DNA of 64,000 bases from Stramonita haemastoma (Eukaryota > Mollusca > Gastropoda > Neogastropoda > Muricidae): assembly GCA_030674155.1 (NCBI GenBank), contig CM060334.1, forward strand, positions 17,800,041 through 17,864,040. Reading direction: 5' to 3'. Numbering within the stretch: the first letter of the stretch is position 1; every line of letters starts with the position of its first letter. The translations under genes were made by a program, and so were the position numbers. Under the pieces are notes generated by a model, which did not search any database, was not told where the DNA came from, and saw only the letters and a list, made by a program, of their open reading frames with translations. Shown piece after piece: positions 25,873 through 35,499 of this stretch.

Positions 25873-28694
25873 TATCCAGTGCAAGTATGCTGTTTATGAA
25901 AATTTTGTCATCCATTCTCGATGGCACAATTGGCCTTCTCTACCAAAATGAGTAACAGATTTTTACTGTGTGTGCTAGATGTTCTGCGTGCAGTCACACA
26001 CAGGACCTTGGTTTATGGTCTCATCCAAAGGATATGTGCGCACATCTGCTATTCCTAAATTTCTAACATGGTATGGCATTAAGTTTTTAGGAGAGTAAAA
26101 ACCATATCAGTTTATCAGTACGTAGAGCAAGGGATTTTGGGTTGTTCAGAAGCCATTTTGAGATTAAAAAAATAACAAAAACGTTTTTCTATTTGTCTTG
26201 TAGATTTTTTTTTTTTTTGGTAGATAACCGATATTTTTTATTATAATTTTTTCCCACTAACACACTATGGCATACTCTTTCAAAAGTTGTAATAGATTTT
26301 AATATGTGCACAAGATGTTCTCTGTGTGTTGGATTTTGCACTGTGCATCCCAGAAAGTTGAAATCTGTGTCGGGTTTGGTTTGGAGCCAGGGGAATGGGA
26401 AAGCGTGGTGGTTCAGTGTTGTGCTGGTTATCTGACGGCCTGTATGGTACAAGGGTTGATCCACCAATGAGATGCCTGCTCTAGAGGATTTCTTCCCTGG
26501 AGTGAACATCAGTGCCAACTCCACTCCCCCCAAAGTCCTTCTGATGAGGCGTTCATCTTGTGCACACTTTAAAACCTGTTCCTCCTTCAAAAAGAGTAGG
26601 CCATTGTGTGCAACTAACCACTAGGCTGTCTTCTTCTCCCTCCCCCTTCTCTTACACCACAGTCATATGAGCTATTAGCTTGTAGCAAATTTTGCAATAT
26701 TTAAGTAGTGTTATGATTTTCATTAAGCAAGTCATTTAAAAAAAAAAAAAATAAATTTGAAGAGCATGATGTGTGAAAAGAGAACAGTCTGTGATGTACC
26801 ACAATATTTTGAGTCGCTATTGCCTGGAAGGACAATTTTTAGTAACATGTAGATCTGCAATAAAAAGGATATTTTATAAAAAAATTTGAATATTGGCAGC
26901 ACATTGAAAATTTATTTCGAACTGAAATGATAGACTGCACTTTAAGTGACAAAATGATGGTGTTAATTGGGTGTTTTTTAATGCGAATTTAAAGCAAAGA
27001 AGATTAATTACTTTTTTTATATTGAATACAGTAATCTTACAATAGTTTTATAACCACTCAAAATTGACAACTTGATCCCAACCTGCCTAAAAATGGCTTC
27101 TAGCAGAAAAGTGGATCAAGTGCAGTGCAATTTTTTATATTTTAAAAAAAAAAATTAGTGCAGCGTGACTCATCTCAAAAGATTGATCTCAAACTTGAGT
27201 TTTTGAATGGACTTAAGGCTGGATCCCAAACCAGAATCAGAGTTTTGGATTATGGGGAATCTAATATATATAGCTCAAAGGGGGAAAAAAAAAAAGTTGA
27301 GTTTAAAAAAAATAAATTTTTTAATAACTCCGAACGGGATTCAGAACTGTTTAAAATGTTGAGATTGGGTTAAAAAAAAAATCTTTTTTGAAATAACTCC
27401 GAACAGGATTCAGAACTGTTTAAATGTTGAGACTTATGTTTACAAATGATTTTAGTTGGGGAAAAAATCTTAAATTCTTGGGAGTTTAAAAAAAAAAAAA
27501 AAAAGCTTCAATTTGTGGTTAAAAAGGAGTAATGATTTCCTTGGCTAAAATTGTGGTTTTCAGTCTCCTGTAGTATGAAAATTGGTGCATTTGAAAGACT
27601 ACTCTTAAATTCTATAAACTCCCAAATTGAAATTGATATTTAAAAAAAAAAACGCTCACACACTATATGCAAAACCTTGTATGTGTGGAAAGCTAAACCA
27701 AGACAAAACCAAAAGAATTTTATTGAATGTGGGGAGTAGGATAGCCTAGTTGTGTGTTGCGCTGATAGATCTGATAGCCCGGGACCAAGTCACCACAAAA
27801 GTCCCCTTTTTAGGGAATTTTACCCTAGAGTTAATAATTAGTTCTGACACCTTCCCCCCCTCCGAAAAAAAAACAAAAAGAAGAAACCCCCTCCACTCCC
27901 CAAGAGTCCTTCAGATGAGACTCTTTCATGCACATTTTAAAAAATGCAGTCTGCCTTTTGGAAGAGTTGGCCTTTTTGTGCTGGTAGGAACGGATGACAA
28001 AATTTTAAAAATCCAATCCACAGAGGTGTATGTTTAGACACATCCCTGAAATTTGAATGCAGCTACTGGTAGGTAAAAAAGGTTGCATATGCAAAATCTC
28101 ATTTGTAGATGTCAAAAGTTCTAGCTGAGGATGAACAAAATTCTGTGCAAAGTAGGAAGAGTGATGGTTTAGGATTACCAAACATTTAAATACTTTTTTG
28201 TTTTGTGACCTGTAGTGTTTGAAAATATTGTGATATATTGTGACCGACATCTTGTTCAGAAAAACAAGGGGCAGTTAAGGTGCCAGCTAGTCTGCAATAC
28301 AGGGAGTGATATTAAGAAATTTTTTTGACTTTTTCTGGTGTATGGGAGCCATTTTGTTTCTAAATTCAGCAAGGGTGAAATTTCCGCTGATATATAGTCA
28401 ATTTAGTTCATGAAATGTTTTAAAAATGTTTGTAAATGCCCATGAATGTGGGGTCATTTAAGTTTTTCTTTATTCTTGTGTCTGAAAATTATTGTGAACT
28501 CTTGAGGTGATACATTTCTCTTGTAAGAAGAAAGAGAGCAAAGAAGTTAACGAATGTGATTGATAATATTGATGGCAAAAATTGATATTAAAATTGCAAA
28601 GTTATCCTTTTCAGGAATCAGCCTGACTCTGGAACAGTGGAACGCCCTGAAGGATAACATGGATGACATCGAAACTGCCATCAGGAAATTCTGA
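20611..28694 (+). CDS. SUB1: SUB1 / PC4, RNA polymerase II transcriptional coactivator p15, four coding exons
   Basis: Coding exons 20611-20670 (or -20674), 23032-23159, 25592-25700 and 28615-28694 give about 125-126 residues, the usual PC4 length (human 127). The protein starts [20 protein letters not shown], the conserved N-terminus and serine/acidic tract. A lysine-rich linker follows. The C-terminal single-strand DNA-binding domain then reads [63 protein letters not shown]. PC4 acts in the nucleus as a coactivator and binds unwound or damaged DNA (family knowledge). Exon 3 needs either the later donor at 20674 or one added A near 23071-23075 to stay in frame; see findings. The introns carry many SINE fragments. 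A non-coding first exon probably ends at 17667. Confidence 0.95.
20755..21400. repeat. dispersed repeat fragments in SUB1 intron
   Basis: GTAGGCACCCATCAGTCTCG (20760) begins a repeat-like block. A later GGCCACCAGCCAGAGGGG ... CCCTGCACTGCTGCTGGGT segment (21232-21270) has a second copy at 39874-39910. A G14 run lies at 21051-21065. The element type is not recognised. Confidence 0.4.
21544..22647. mobile_element. TTAA-flanked element with short TIRs (piggyBac-like, non-autonomous)
   Basis: The left end TTAACTCTTTCATTCCC and the reverse complement of the right end TTAATTCTTTCATTCCC match at 16 of 17 positions and start with TTAA, the piggyBac target site. Near the right end two GGGCTGTGGGAA units alternate with ACCGGTAAACCGGG-like inverted motifs. 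The ~1.1-kb interior has no transposase frame. The superfamily is inferred from TTAA and the CYCTTT-like terminus. Confidence 0.55.
23032..23159 (+). CDS. SUB1: SUB1 coding exon B (lysine-rich linker)
   Basis: Acceptor TCTCTGTTTAG; donor CAG|GTCAGT. The 5' part reads [15 protein letters not shown] in frame 0 and the 3' part reads [20 protein letters not shown]... ELMFQ in frame 2; the switch falls at an A5 run (23071-23075). Read wholly in frame 2, the 5' part becomes [14 protein letters not shown], which lacks the lysines expected in PC4. Confidence 0.85.
23185..23345. repeat. ~100-bp tandem duplication in SUB1 intron
   Basis: Two diverged units share GGCACAG(A/G)ATA(C/G)CATAGT and GTTGGACTTG(A/T)GT, about 95 bp apart. 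Confidence 0.6.
23971..24200 (+). pseudogene. possible decayed transposase N-terminus
   Basis: ATG at 23971 reads MSSSNNF, stop, GELL, stop, [11 protein letters not shown], a Ser/Asp/Glu-rich opening reminiscent of piggyBac-type transposase N-termini, with two internal stops. Only about 25 codons can be followed before the frame decays, so this is weak. A G18 run lies at 24207-24226. Confidence 0.2.
25592..25700 (+). CDS. SUB1: SUB1 coding exon C (core of the ssDNA-binding domain)
   Basis: Acceptor TTGTGTTTCAG; reads [20 protein letters not shown], then [16 protein letters not shown]; donor AAAAAAG|GTCAGT, phase 1. It contains the conserved (R/K)(D/E)F(R/K)GK strand and IREYY aromatic pair of the PC4 domain. 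Confidence 0.96.
25770..26040 (-). mobile_element. SINE family A copy (inverted) split by an AT/poly-T tract
   Basis: GAGGATAATGGAATAAGCAC at 25774, then (AT)n 25804-25839 and T32 to 25870, then TTTTGTCATCCATTC and TTTATGGTCTCATCCAAAGG. Confidence 0.65.
26205..26640. mobile_element. two SINE family A fragments in opposite orientation
   Basis: 26220-26340 is an inverted body fragment (ATACTCTTTCAAAAGTTG, TGTGCACAAGATGTTCT). 26400-26615 is a plus-orientation copy with a B-box-like GGGTTGATCC and AAAGTCCTTCTGATGAGGC, TGTGCACACTTTAAAACC, AGAGTAGGCCATTGTGTGC. Confidence 0.55.
26790..27175. mobile_element. MITE-like element, copy B (right end degraded)
   Basis: Starts TGTGATGTACCACAATATTT then GAGTCGC. 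The interior matches copy A closely (GAAATGATAGAC(C/T)GCA, GTGACAAAATGA, CTCAAAATTGACAACTTGA, CAACCTGCC). It ends GTGCAGCGTGACTCATCTC. Lies in the last SUB1 intron. Confidence 0.65.
27315..27445. repeat. short tandem duplication
   Basis: AATAACTCCGAAC(G/A)GGATTC AGAACTGTTTAAA occurs twice about 75 bp apart. Poly-A runs surround it. Confidence 0.65.
27735..28140 (+). mobile_element. SINE family A, type-1 tail, degraded head
   Basis: AGAGTCCTTCAGATGAGACT, TTTGGAAGAGTTGGCC, TTTAGACACATCCCTGAAAT and GGTTGCATATGCAAAATCTC align in order with the full-length copies; the tail GAACAAAA ends at 28140. Confidence 0.6.
28615..28694 (+). CDS. SUB1: SUB1 coding exon D (terminal)
   Basis: Acceptor CCTTTTCAG; reads (G)[19 protein letters not shown], then TAIRKF and TGA at 28692-28694. 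It matches the C-terminal helix of PC4. Confidence 0.96.
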
Positions 28695-29440
28695 TCGCAG
28701 TGTCCACCATTACTGTGTGAATGAATCATGTCAATGTTCAGTTATGGAGGAGATACAGGAAGATTGTGTGATTGTTGATGATATTGTCATGTGCGTGTGC
28801 GAACGAGGTGGTCACAATGCCAAACATGAAAGTTATGGTGAAGGAGTGTGCATACTTTGTGAGTGCACACGTGGTTTTTTGTGGGTGTGGGAAAAAGTAC
28901 AAGGTGTATGTGTGTGTTGTTTCGGATGCTGTAATGCTTTTGATGTTGTTCCAAAAAAAAATTTGATGTTGTCACATTGTACATGATTACTGATCGTAGA
29001 TTGATGTTGTAAAGTTAACGCAAGATGAAAGTTAACGCAAGATGTGTAATTGGCCGTTTTACAGTGTCTGGATTGAAGTTGTTTTGTAACCTTCACCATA
29101 CTGCAAGGCCTGGCTTATCAAATTTTTTTTTTTTTGTTAAAGACATTTGTTAACATTACTTGAAATTTTATATATCATGACTTGAATTTTTATTCCAGTT
29201 TCATTCATTTTTTGCCCATAAATGAATGTTTTTCCCCTGCGTGTTTTACAAACTCTGCTTTTTATACTTCGTAAAGGGGAAAACAAAATAATGAACAAAA
29301 ATGTTGACAAGTGCTGTGGATTTCACACATCTAAATATTCAGAAGAATTGCCCCAATTTAATGCACAAGAAGGTAGAGGACTCTGTTCAAGTAAGAAGCT
29401 ATTTGGATTATGTTTTTCTTGAAAAATACCATTTATGTCT
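28695..29440 (+). other. SUB1 3' UTR and flank
   Basis: No CDS. No canonical AATAAA was found close to the stop, so the 3' end of the transcript is not placed. Frames in this part overlap each other on both strands and look like chance. Confidence 0.45.
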
Positions 29441-30115
29441 TGTGTTTTATGTGTGTAGGCAGGGCAGACGCACCCACTATGTAGAATTTATTTTGTATTT
29501 TTTGTGTGTAAGTTTGACACGCGCCCACTATGTAGGATTTATTTATTTATTTTGGGTTTTTTGTGTAGGTTTGACAGACACACCCATTATGTGGGATTTA
29601 TTTATTTTGTTTTTTTTGTGTGTAGGTTTGACAGACCCACCCATTATGTGGGATTTATTTATTTATTTTTTTGTATTTTTTGTGTGTAGATTTGACAGAC
29701 CCACCCAATACATAGGATTTATTTATTTGTTTATTTAGTATTTTTTGTGTGTAGGTTTGACAGAACCACCCACATCGTTAGTAGTTATTTATTTGTTCAT
29801 TTATTCTTTTATATTGAGGATAATGGAATTGAATAGCCCGTTTAATGCACAGAAGGTAGAGGACTCTGTTCAAGTAAGAAGCTATTTGGATTATATTTTT
29901 CTTGAAAAATACCATTTATGTCTTGTTTTTTTGTGTGTAGGTTTGACAGACCCACCCACTACGTAGGATTTATTTTTTTATTAAAATTTTATTTTGTATT
30001 TTTTGTGTGTAGGTTTGACAAACACCCACTTCATAGAATTTATTTATTTGTTTGTTTGTTTTGTATTTTTTGTGTGTAGGTTTGACAGACCCACACACAT
30101 CGTATGATTTATTTG
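29372..30115. repeat. tandem array of ~57-60-bp units with an internal duplicated spacer
   Basis: About nine units of GTGTGTAGGTTTGACAGACC, CACCCA(T/C)TATGT(G/A)G and GATTTATTTATTT. An ~85-bp segment (GGTAGAGGACTCTGTTCAAG ... ATTTATGTCTTG) occurs at 29371-29445 and again at 29850-29925, so a larger block was duplicated. An inverted SINE tail scrap (ATTGAGGATAATGGAAT) lies at 29813-29830. Confidence 0.85.
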
Positions 30116-30379
30116 TTTATTTTCATTCCAAGAATAATGGAATATGGTGAAGTAGGGAGGCAGTAAAGTATGGTGAAGGGTCTTTTTTTGGGGGGGTGGG
30201 GTGGTTTTGGTAGTGAACATGAAGTTATAATTGAGATGTGAAGGTTAGTCCTGTTAAGAAGTGGGTAGGGCACCGCACAGAAATGTTCAAGCAGTGTGTC
30301 CATGGTAGGTTTAAACTGGTGGAGCCCATCTCCTCTCTGTTACACAATGCATGCTGGGTGTGTTTCTAAGTCATAGTCA

Positions 30380-30500
30380 CAAGCCATAACTCTCAGATCA
30401 GCCTTCTCTTCTACAAAAAAGGGATGATGGGTTTAACATGTCACATGTCTGTTTGCAAAAAGTCTTGGTTTATAATCTCATTTCGAGGTGTAGCCAGTGT
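30380..30500 (-). mobile_element. SINE family A fragment
   Basis: CTTCTCTTCTACAAAAAAGG, AACATGTCACATGTCTG and GTTTATAATCTCATTTCGAG match the inverted body. A neighbouring GCCCATCTCCTCT ... GCATGCTGGGT motif (30328-30360) recurs at 52138-52175. Confidence 0.5.
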
Positions 30501-30957
30501 AAACTCCATTGGGGGAAAATCCCTGCATACTTCTGTGGCGACGACTTAACCAATTTCTGTCGGAAGTCTGATGATCATGAATATCATTTGATATTCCTTT
30601 CCCTGGAACATTGTCTCATGCCATGTTAGTGCCAACACTGTTGCAGTCAGTGTTTTTGATATTATGAGCATTGTTGTCGTATTCCTGAAAAGTGTCTGAA
30701 ATCTGAAAATCAAGCAAAGGGTAGCTTCCAGGACTGAGACGTCTTTTAATAAAGTTGCCAACAGTGCTCAGTTTTGAAAGTTCTGTATTATATATATTAT
30801 TTTTGTTGTTGTTGTTATTGAAGGTCACTTGGGGTTGTTTTTGATGGCTTAGGCTGAGATTCTGTTTTAAAAAATATTATTATGGGTTGTTTTTTTTTGC
30901 AACAGGTTACATGGATTGTGATTGTGCATGACTATGTAGACAGAGCATTTTCCCAAT

Positions 30958-31284
30958 TGTGACGCTCCATCACGAAATGAGTCGCATCACTTCTGACTCG
31001 ATTTTCCATTAGGAGACATTTTAGGCAGATAGAGGTCCGGTTGTTGATTTTGATTACAAAACTATAGCCTTTCTTCCACTTTGTATGAAGTATCAAGGCA
31101 GAATTTGTTTCCTTTTGCTTTAAAAATACCCAAAGCCCTCTGTTGACCTCATAACATGAGGCAAAACTTTGTCAATTCCTGTAGAATTGTCCATTTTTCA
31201 ATCCGTTTTCTGTAGAATCAACATAGTAACAATTAAAAATTGACCTTGGGTGCAATGCGACTCATTGTGTAGTGAAGTGTCACA
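30958..31284. mobile_element. MITE-like element, copy C (both ends intact)
   Basis: The left end TGTGACGCTCCATCACGAAA and the reverse complement of the right end TGTGACACTTCACTACACAA both lead into ATGAGTCGCAT. 327 bp, no coding frame. Confidence 0.75.
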
Positions 31285-32043
31285 GTTGTCCAATTATGGA
31301 GGCATTTCTATGTGCTATGGTGGATTGGTATCTTTGGGGGGGGGGGTCCTGTCTGAACCCAAACTTCCCCCAGAGGAACCCATAGCAACAGGACAGGTTG
31401 TTCCTGGCAAAAATCTGGCATACTATGCACACAGAAGAAAAAAAAATGGGTGGCACTCTGTGGTGCCACCATTATGTTGAGCCAGAATTTTCATGTAGAG
31501 AAATCTGCAGTGCAACACACTATTTTGGGGAGATTGCTTTGTGGTGATGTCCATTAGGGTAGTATTGCACAGCTTTTTTGACACTAGCAAAGTGGGTCCA
31601 TTGTAGCATGCCATGTTCTTGTCACTAAGAATGAATAACCTTATCCGAGAAGCAAGATTTTTTTTTTTTTTTTTTAACCGAAATCAGAGTAGGGGGTGCA
31701 CAGATCTGTGAATGGATTTAAAATGGGACCTGGGTTTACAATCATTGAAGGATTCTTAGGGGAATGTAGTTTGAATACTGAGCAAGATTTTCTTGGTAAC
31801 TGAAACATAGGGACTGGTTTGTTTACACTGAGTTCCAATGGCCATCTTATAAGAAGACGGGACAATGCTCACCTATGTGGTAACTTGAACCCAGTCTCGA
31901 ATACCCACAGCACCACTTTAAGATTAAAGTTTTTGTGAATCTTTTTTTTTTTCTTTATGTCTGAAGTTTTGTTCAATTGTGCTGTTGAAAGTAAGGAGAA
32001 TCTTGTATAGATTTGTGGGGGGGGGGGGGTGTTGTAAAATTGC
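31285..32043. other. non-coding stretch
   Basis: A GTATTGCACAGCTTTTTTGA ... AGCAAAGTGG segment (31562-31595) resembles the outer edge of the inverted repeat at 32040, so it may be a fragment of the same family. No gene seen. Confidence 0.4.
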
Positions 32044-32709
32044 ACAGCTTTTGACATTAGCAAGGTGGAGTGTCCTGGAGGGAAAACCGTTTCATGACTG
32101 AACCCTGTGTCCCCATTCTATGGGAGTGCAGACTTCAAAAGTGGAACTGTTCTTTGAACTGCAGCATTAACCCAAAGTTGTGGAGCTCCACAGGTTGTCG
32201 ATTATATAACTACCCTGACCACCTGTAATGTATTGAGTAGCCTTTTTTTTTTTGCAGATGAATAATTTCACCTTTGGTGCAATGCGACTCGTGTGGTAGT
32301 GCGTAAAAACCCCAACACGAAAGCAGAGGTGCTGGAGTTACCTAAACTTCTGAAGATGTGGAGTAGCAAACTCCAGCAGCTCTGCTTTCGTTTTGGGGTT
32401 TTCACATAATTTTTTTTTTAAAAGATGCTCTACCACATGAGTCGCATTGCACCGGAGGTGAAGTTATTCATCTGCAAAAAAAAGGCTTACTCAACGCATA
32501 ACAGGTGGTCAGGGTAGTTTTATCATCGACAACCTGGCCCGCTCCGAGGTGCAATGCGACTCCTTCTGTAGTGGAGCTCCTTTACAACTGCAGTTCAAAG
32601 AACAGTTCCACTTTTGAAGTCTGCACTCCCACAGAATGGGGACACAGGCTTTAGTCAAGAAACAATTTTCCCTCCAAGACACTCCATCTTTGCTCATGTC
32701 AAAAGCTGT
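32044..32709. repeat. large inverted repeat (arms ~300-330 bp)
   Basis: The left arm 32044-32339 and the reverse complement of 32373-32709 match over nearly their whole length, from ACAGCTTTTGACAT through GAACTGTTCTTTGAACTGCA and ACTACCCTGACCACCTGT to AAAGCAGAG(G/C)TGCTGGAGTT. The right arm has an extra ~37 bp. The loop is about 33 bp. MITE motif GTGCAATGCGACTC occurs in the arms. It is probably a fold-back element or two head-to-head MITE copies. Confidence 0.88.
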
Positions 32710-32936
32710 AAATTATTTTTCTTGGGTAGAAACTTTCAAGAGCATGGCTTTTTTTTTTCTTTTCTTTTCAGTTGATCAAGTTTGAATGCAAGGAAAATAA
32801 AGAGAAGGAAAATTAATTGTATGGATGGAAAGTTTCTATTGTATGGATGCAAAGTTTCTTATTGTACAAGCCTACCTATCTTTGCCACTCTACACATTTT
32901 ATAATCCAAACAATACTGTGCAACCAGACAATGATG

Positions 32937-33239
32937 CAAACAAATTAAGTTTGCTGGATTTATGGTTGTGTGGCCTCCTCCATCCCCGACCACCACCCTC
33001 TGGTTTATTTCCTTATATACTTTCATAAAGTCCCCTAGGTGAGTACTACTCACTCTATCTCAGCCAATCAGAATGGCTCTTACTGAATGAGAAGTATTTT
33101 CTGATTGGCTGAGAAAGAGTGAGTAGTACTCACCTAGGGGACTTTAGGAAAGTATATAAGGAAATAAACGAGAGGGTGGTGGTCGGGGATGGTGGTGGCC
33201 CACACAAACCCACTTAGTTCAACAAACTTAATTTGTTTG
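32937..33239. repeat. second inverted repeat (arms ~137 bp, 25-bp loop)
   Basis: The left arm runs from CAAACAAATTAAGTTTG through CCATCCCCGACCACCACC, TTATATACTTTC and GTCCCCTAGGTGAGTACTAC to CAGCCAATCAGAA (33073). The right arm is its near-perfect reverse complement from TTCTGATTGGCTG (33099) to 33239. No coding frame. Long-TIR or fold-back MITE. Confidence 0.9.
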
Positions 33240-34279
33240 TTAAAATGCAAACAAAGGACAATAATGCAAACAAATTAAAGTTTGTTGGACTAAAGTGGCC
33301 CTCCTCCGTCTTATTGTAACAATGAGAAAGTGTTACCACCAATAGGAAGAAATCTATGAACTGTACTTGCTTACCCACCAATGAAAATCCTCTTACCTTT
33401 TCAGCTCTTTTCCACCAATGAGAAATTCTCTTGCTGACAATAGCTCATTGGCTTTTGCCCACCAATGAAAATCCTCCTACCTTTTCAGTACTTTTCTGTT
33501 AATTGCTGACTACTCACTGGCACCTACCTTTTCCAACAGAAAAATAAAACCACTTCTACCAACAGGAAAAAAAGGTAACTGACCCAAGATTTGTTCATAC
33601 CTTCTGCCCAATAAAAATCATGTTATGTGGATTGCCATTCTTCCCCTGCAATTAAAACATCCATACAGCACAGGGAAATGCTACTAGGCCTATCCCTAAC
33701 CTTGTAGAGGCACAAGTCTTCTGCCAGTGGGTTCAACCTTGCAGCCTAACATACAATTAAAATATAGGCAGTGGCTCATTAATTATTTAAGGCATGTGTG
33801 CCACATACAGCTGTTTTGCCATCATGGAATTATATAGCATAGATTTCAAGCTTTCTGAATGGTAATGCCACCTCAAAGTTTTACTGAAGCACTACCATAC
33901 ACTGGGTTCACCTGCTTGCACATCAGAATTACATGGTATGGAAAGTCTGCAAGACCAATGAAAATTGTTTTGTTATTCCTTCATTGTTCAACAATGATAT
34001 AAACCCTGGTTGTGCTGAAATAACGGCAGCGGTAGCCTACAAGCCTCCTGCTGCCGGCTGAATTAACAGCAGCCAATGCCTTTGTTGTTTTGCAGTAGCT
34101 AGCTAGGCCTAGAGTGGGGTCAAACAACCCTTGATATTGATATGTAAAACTAAACTAATTGTGTAAAGTTGTAAATCACTGGAAAGCTTAGATAACAAAC
34201 TTTTAAATGAGCGAAATTTTACAGCAGCATGTAGTGTTTATGATAATGTAAAAAATTAAAGTTTAAAAACTGCGCCTGC
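33240..34279. other. non-coding stretch with repeated CCACCAATGA motifs
   Basis: Between 33335 and 33610 the motif CCACCAAT(G/A) occurs five times, twice as CCACCAATGAAAATCCTC followed by ACCTTTTCAG, in a degenerate tandem arrangement. No gene seen in the rest. Confidence 0.5.
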
Positions 34280-35180
34280 ACTACCGATCACTGTCGCGAC
34301 GTCGGAGACCCAGATTGACTTTAACACGATATGCAACGTTGCGGTGCAAAAATGTCATGATTCGGTAAATACTCTCTCTTGACATACGTTTTGAAAAAAT
34401 AAAGAGCTTGCGTGGCTTTATCGGTCGTCAAATACTCGGAAAGTCCAGCGAAATGATCGACGCGATCGCGATCGTCATGGCGGTGAACACTCATTTCGTG
34501 AGAAGTGGCGGCGTTCTGTAACGAAAATACGACAGTCGCCTGATTTCGTGTGATGCAAGGTACTCGGCAGCATATCGAAATGCCTTAACAACAGTTATTT
34601 CGAAGCCGTGTTGCGTTAAAATATAGTAAAACAATGTAGGCTATGATATCGAAATCGCTGGGTAGGCCTTGCTAAGAACTAAAGAAGTGCATCGGGCAAA
34701 ACTTGGCACCGATCGATTCAGTCCGATCGCGATCAATTTTTCCGATGTTTTTCAAAAATATTCAACAACCCTTATCTTATCGTCTCTGTCATAGTTTAAT
34801 TCAACCAAATCCAGACTCTAAAACTCCTCACCGCCGTCAATATCGTCAAAAAACTCGCAAAATACTTCCGAGTGTTACAGGTGCTAACACTTAGCCGCCA
34901 TTTTGCTTCCGAGGCTTGTTCAAAAGAACCCCACAAAAATGCCCCAATCAGAATCCTCGTTGCTTGCGACCAGGCTACGAAACGACCTTCACCCATTTCT
35001 GGGGCCTACAATGAATGGCCTTCACGTTCATTGGGTGACCTTTGAAAGCGAAAGTGAGCCTTCAATTAGCCTAGGCCTACAATCACTGGTGTCATCCCGG
35101 AATATTCCGGGAGCCGCCAAACACTGGACCCTGTGTTCCCGGTATATTCCGGGAACCGCGCGACCAAGATTTTAACAAAA
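34280..35180. promoter_or_regulatory. CpG-rich, promoter-like block without a recognised gene
   Basis: The block is rich in CpG (CGACGCGATCGCGATCG at 34458-34474) against an AT-rich, CpG-poor background. On the minus strand, CTGATTGGGGC (inverted CCAAT, about 34943-34953), an ETS-type CGGAAG and AAAATGGCGGC (YY1-type, 34891-34901) occur in the order typical of TATA-less housekeeping promoters. ATGGCGG is also present on the plus strand at 34478. The downstream frames are short. Transcription leftward from about 34910 is the best guess. Confidence 0.45.
35096..35153. promoter_or_regulatory. pair of near-identical 16-bp palindromes
   Basis: CCCGGAATATTCCGGG (35096-35111, perfect) and CCCGGTATATTCCGGG (35138-35153) lie 42 bp apart. 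Each contains TTCCGGGA(A/G), a STAT-type TTCNNNGAA-like core. They lie at the edge of the CpG-rich block. Confidence 0.4.
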
Positions 35181-35499
35181 GTTTGGACAGATGAAAAAGA
35201 AAAATGGGTCTGGTCCATTGAATTACGGTGAAGGTTAAATACCAGGTAGTATTGTTCCATTCTTTGTTCCATCTTTATGGTGTAAAATCGGCATTGGCAG
35301 ACCCAATTATTGTGTGCCTCTTACACATCTGCCTACACAGCATCAATTCTGAAAGTATTCAGCTTCTGTCTGTACAGTTATGACACAACCAAAAATAAAA
35401 GGTCATCTCTCTCTCTCTTTTAAATCTGACACAAGATGAAAGGGCTTTTACTAGGGAATACAAATTTTAAGCATCTATGATTTTAAAATTTGGTATAAG

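Noticed and set aside
29301..29738. 145-codon frame with repeated GLTDPPIMW-like text
   Set aside because: Comes from the ~57-60-bp tandem array; hydrophobic repeats follow from the TTTATT-rich unit.
34703..35175. Plus-strand 63- and 90-codon frames in the CpG-rich block
   Set aside because: No domain and no clear splice sites. The block reads better as promoter DNA.
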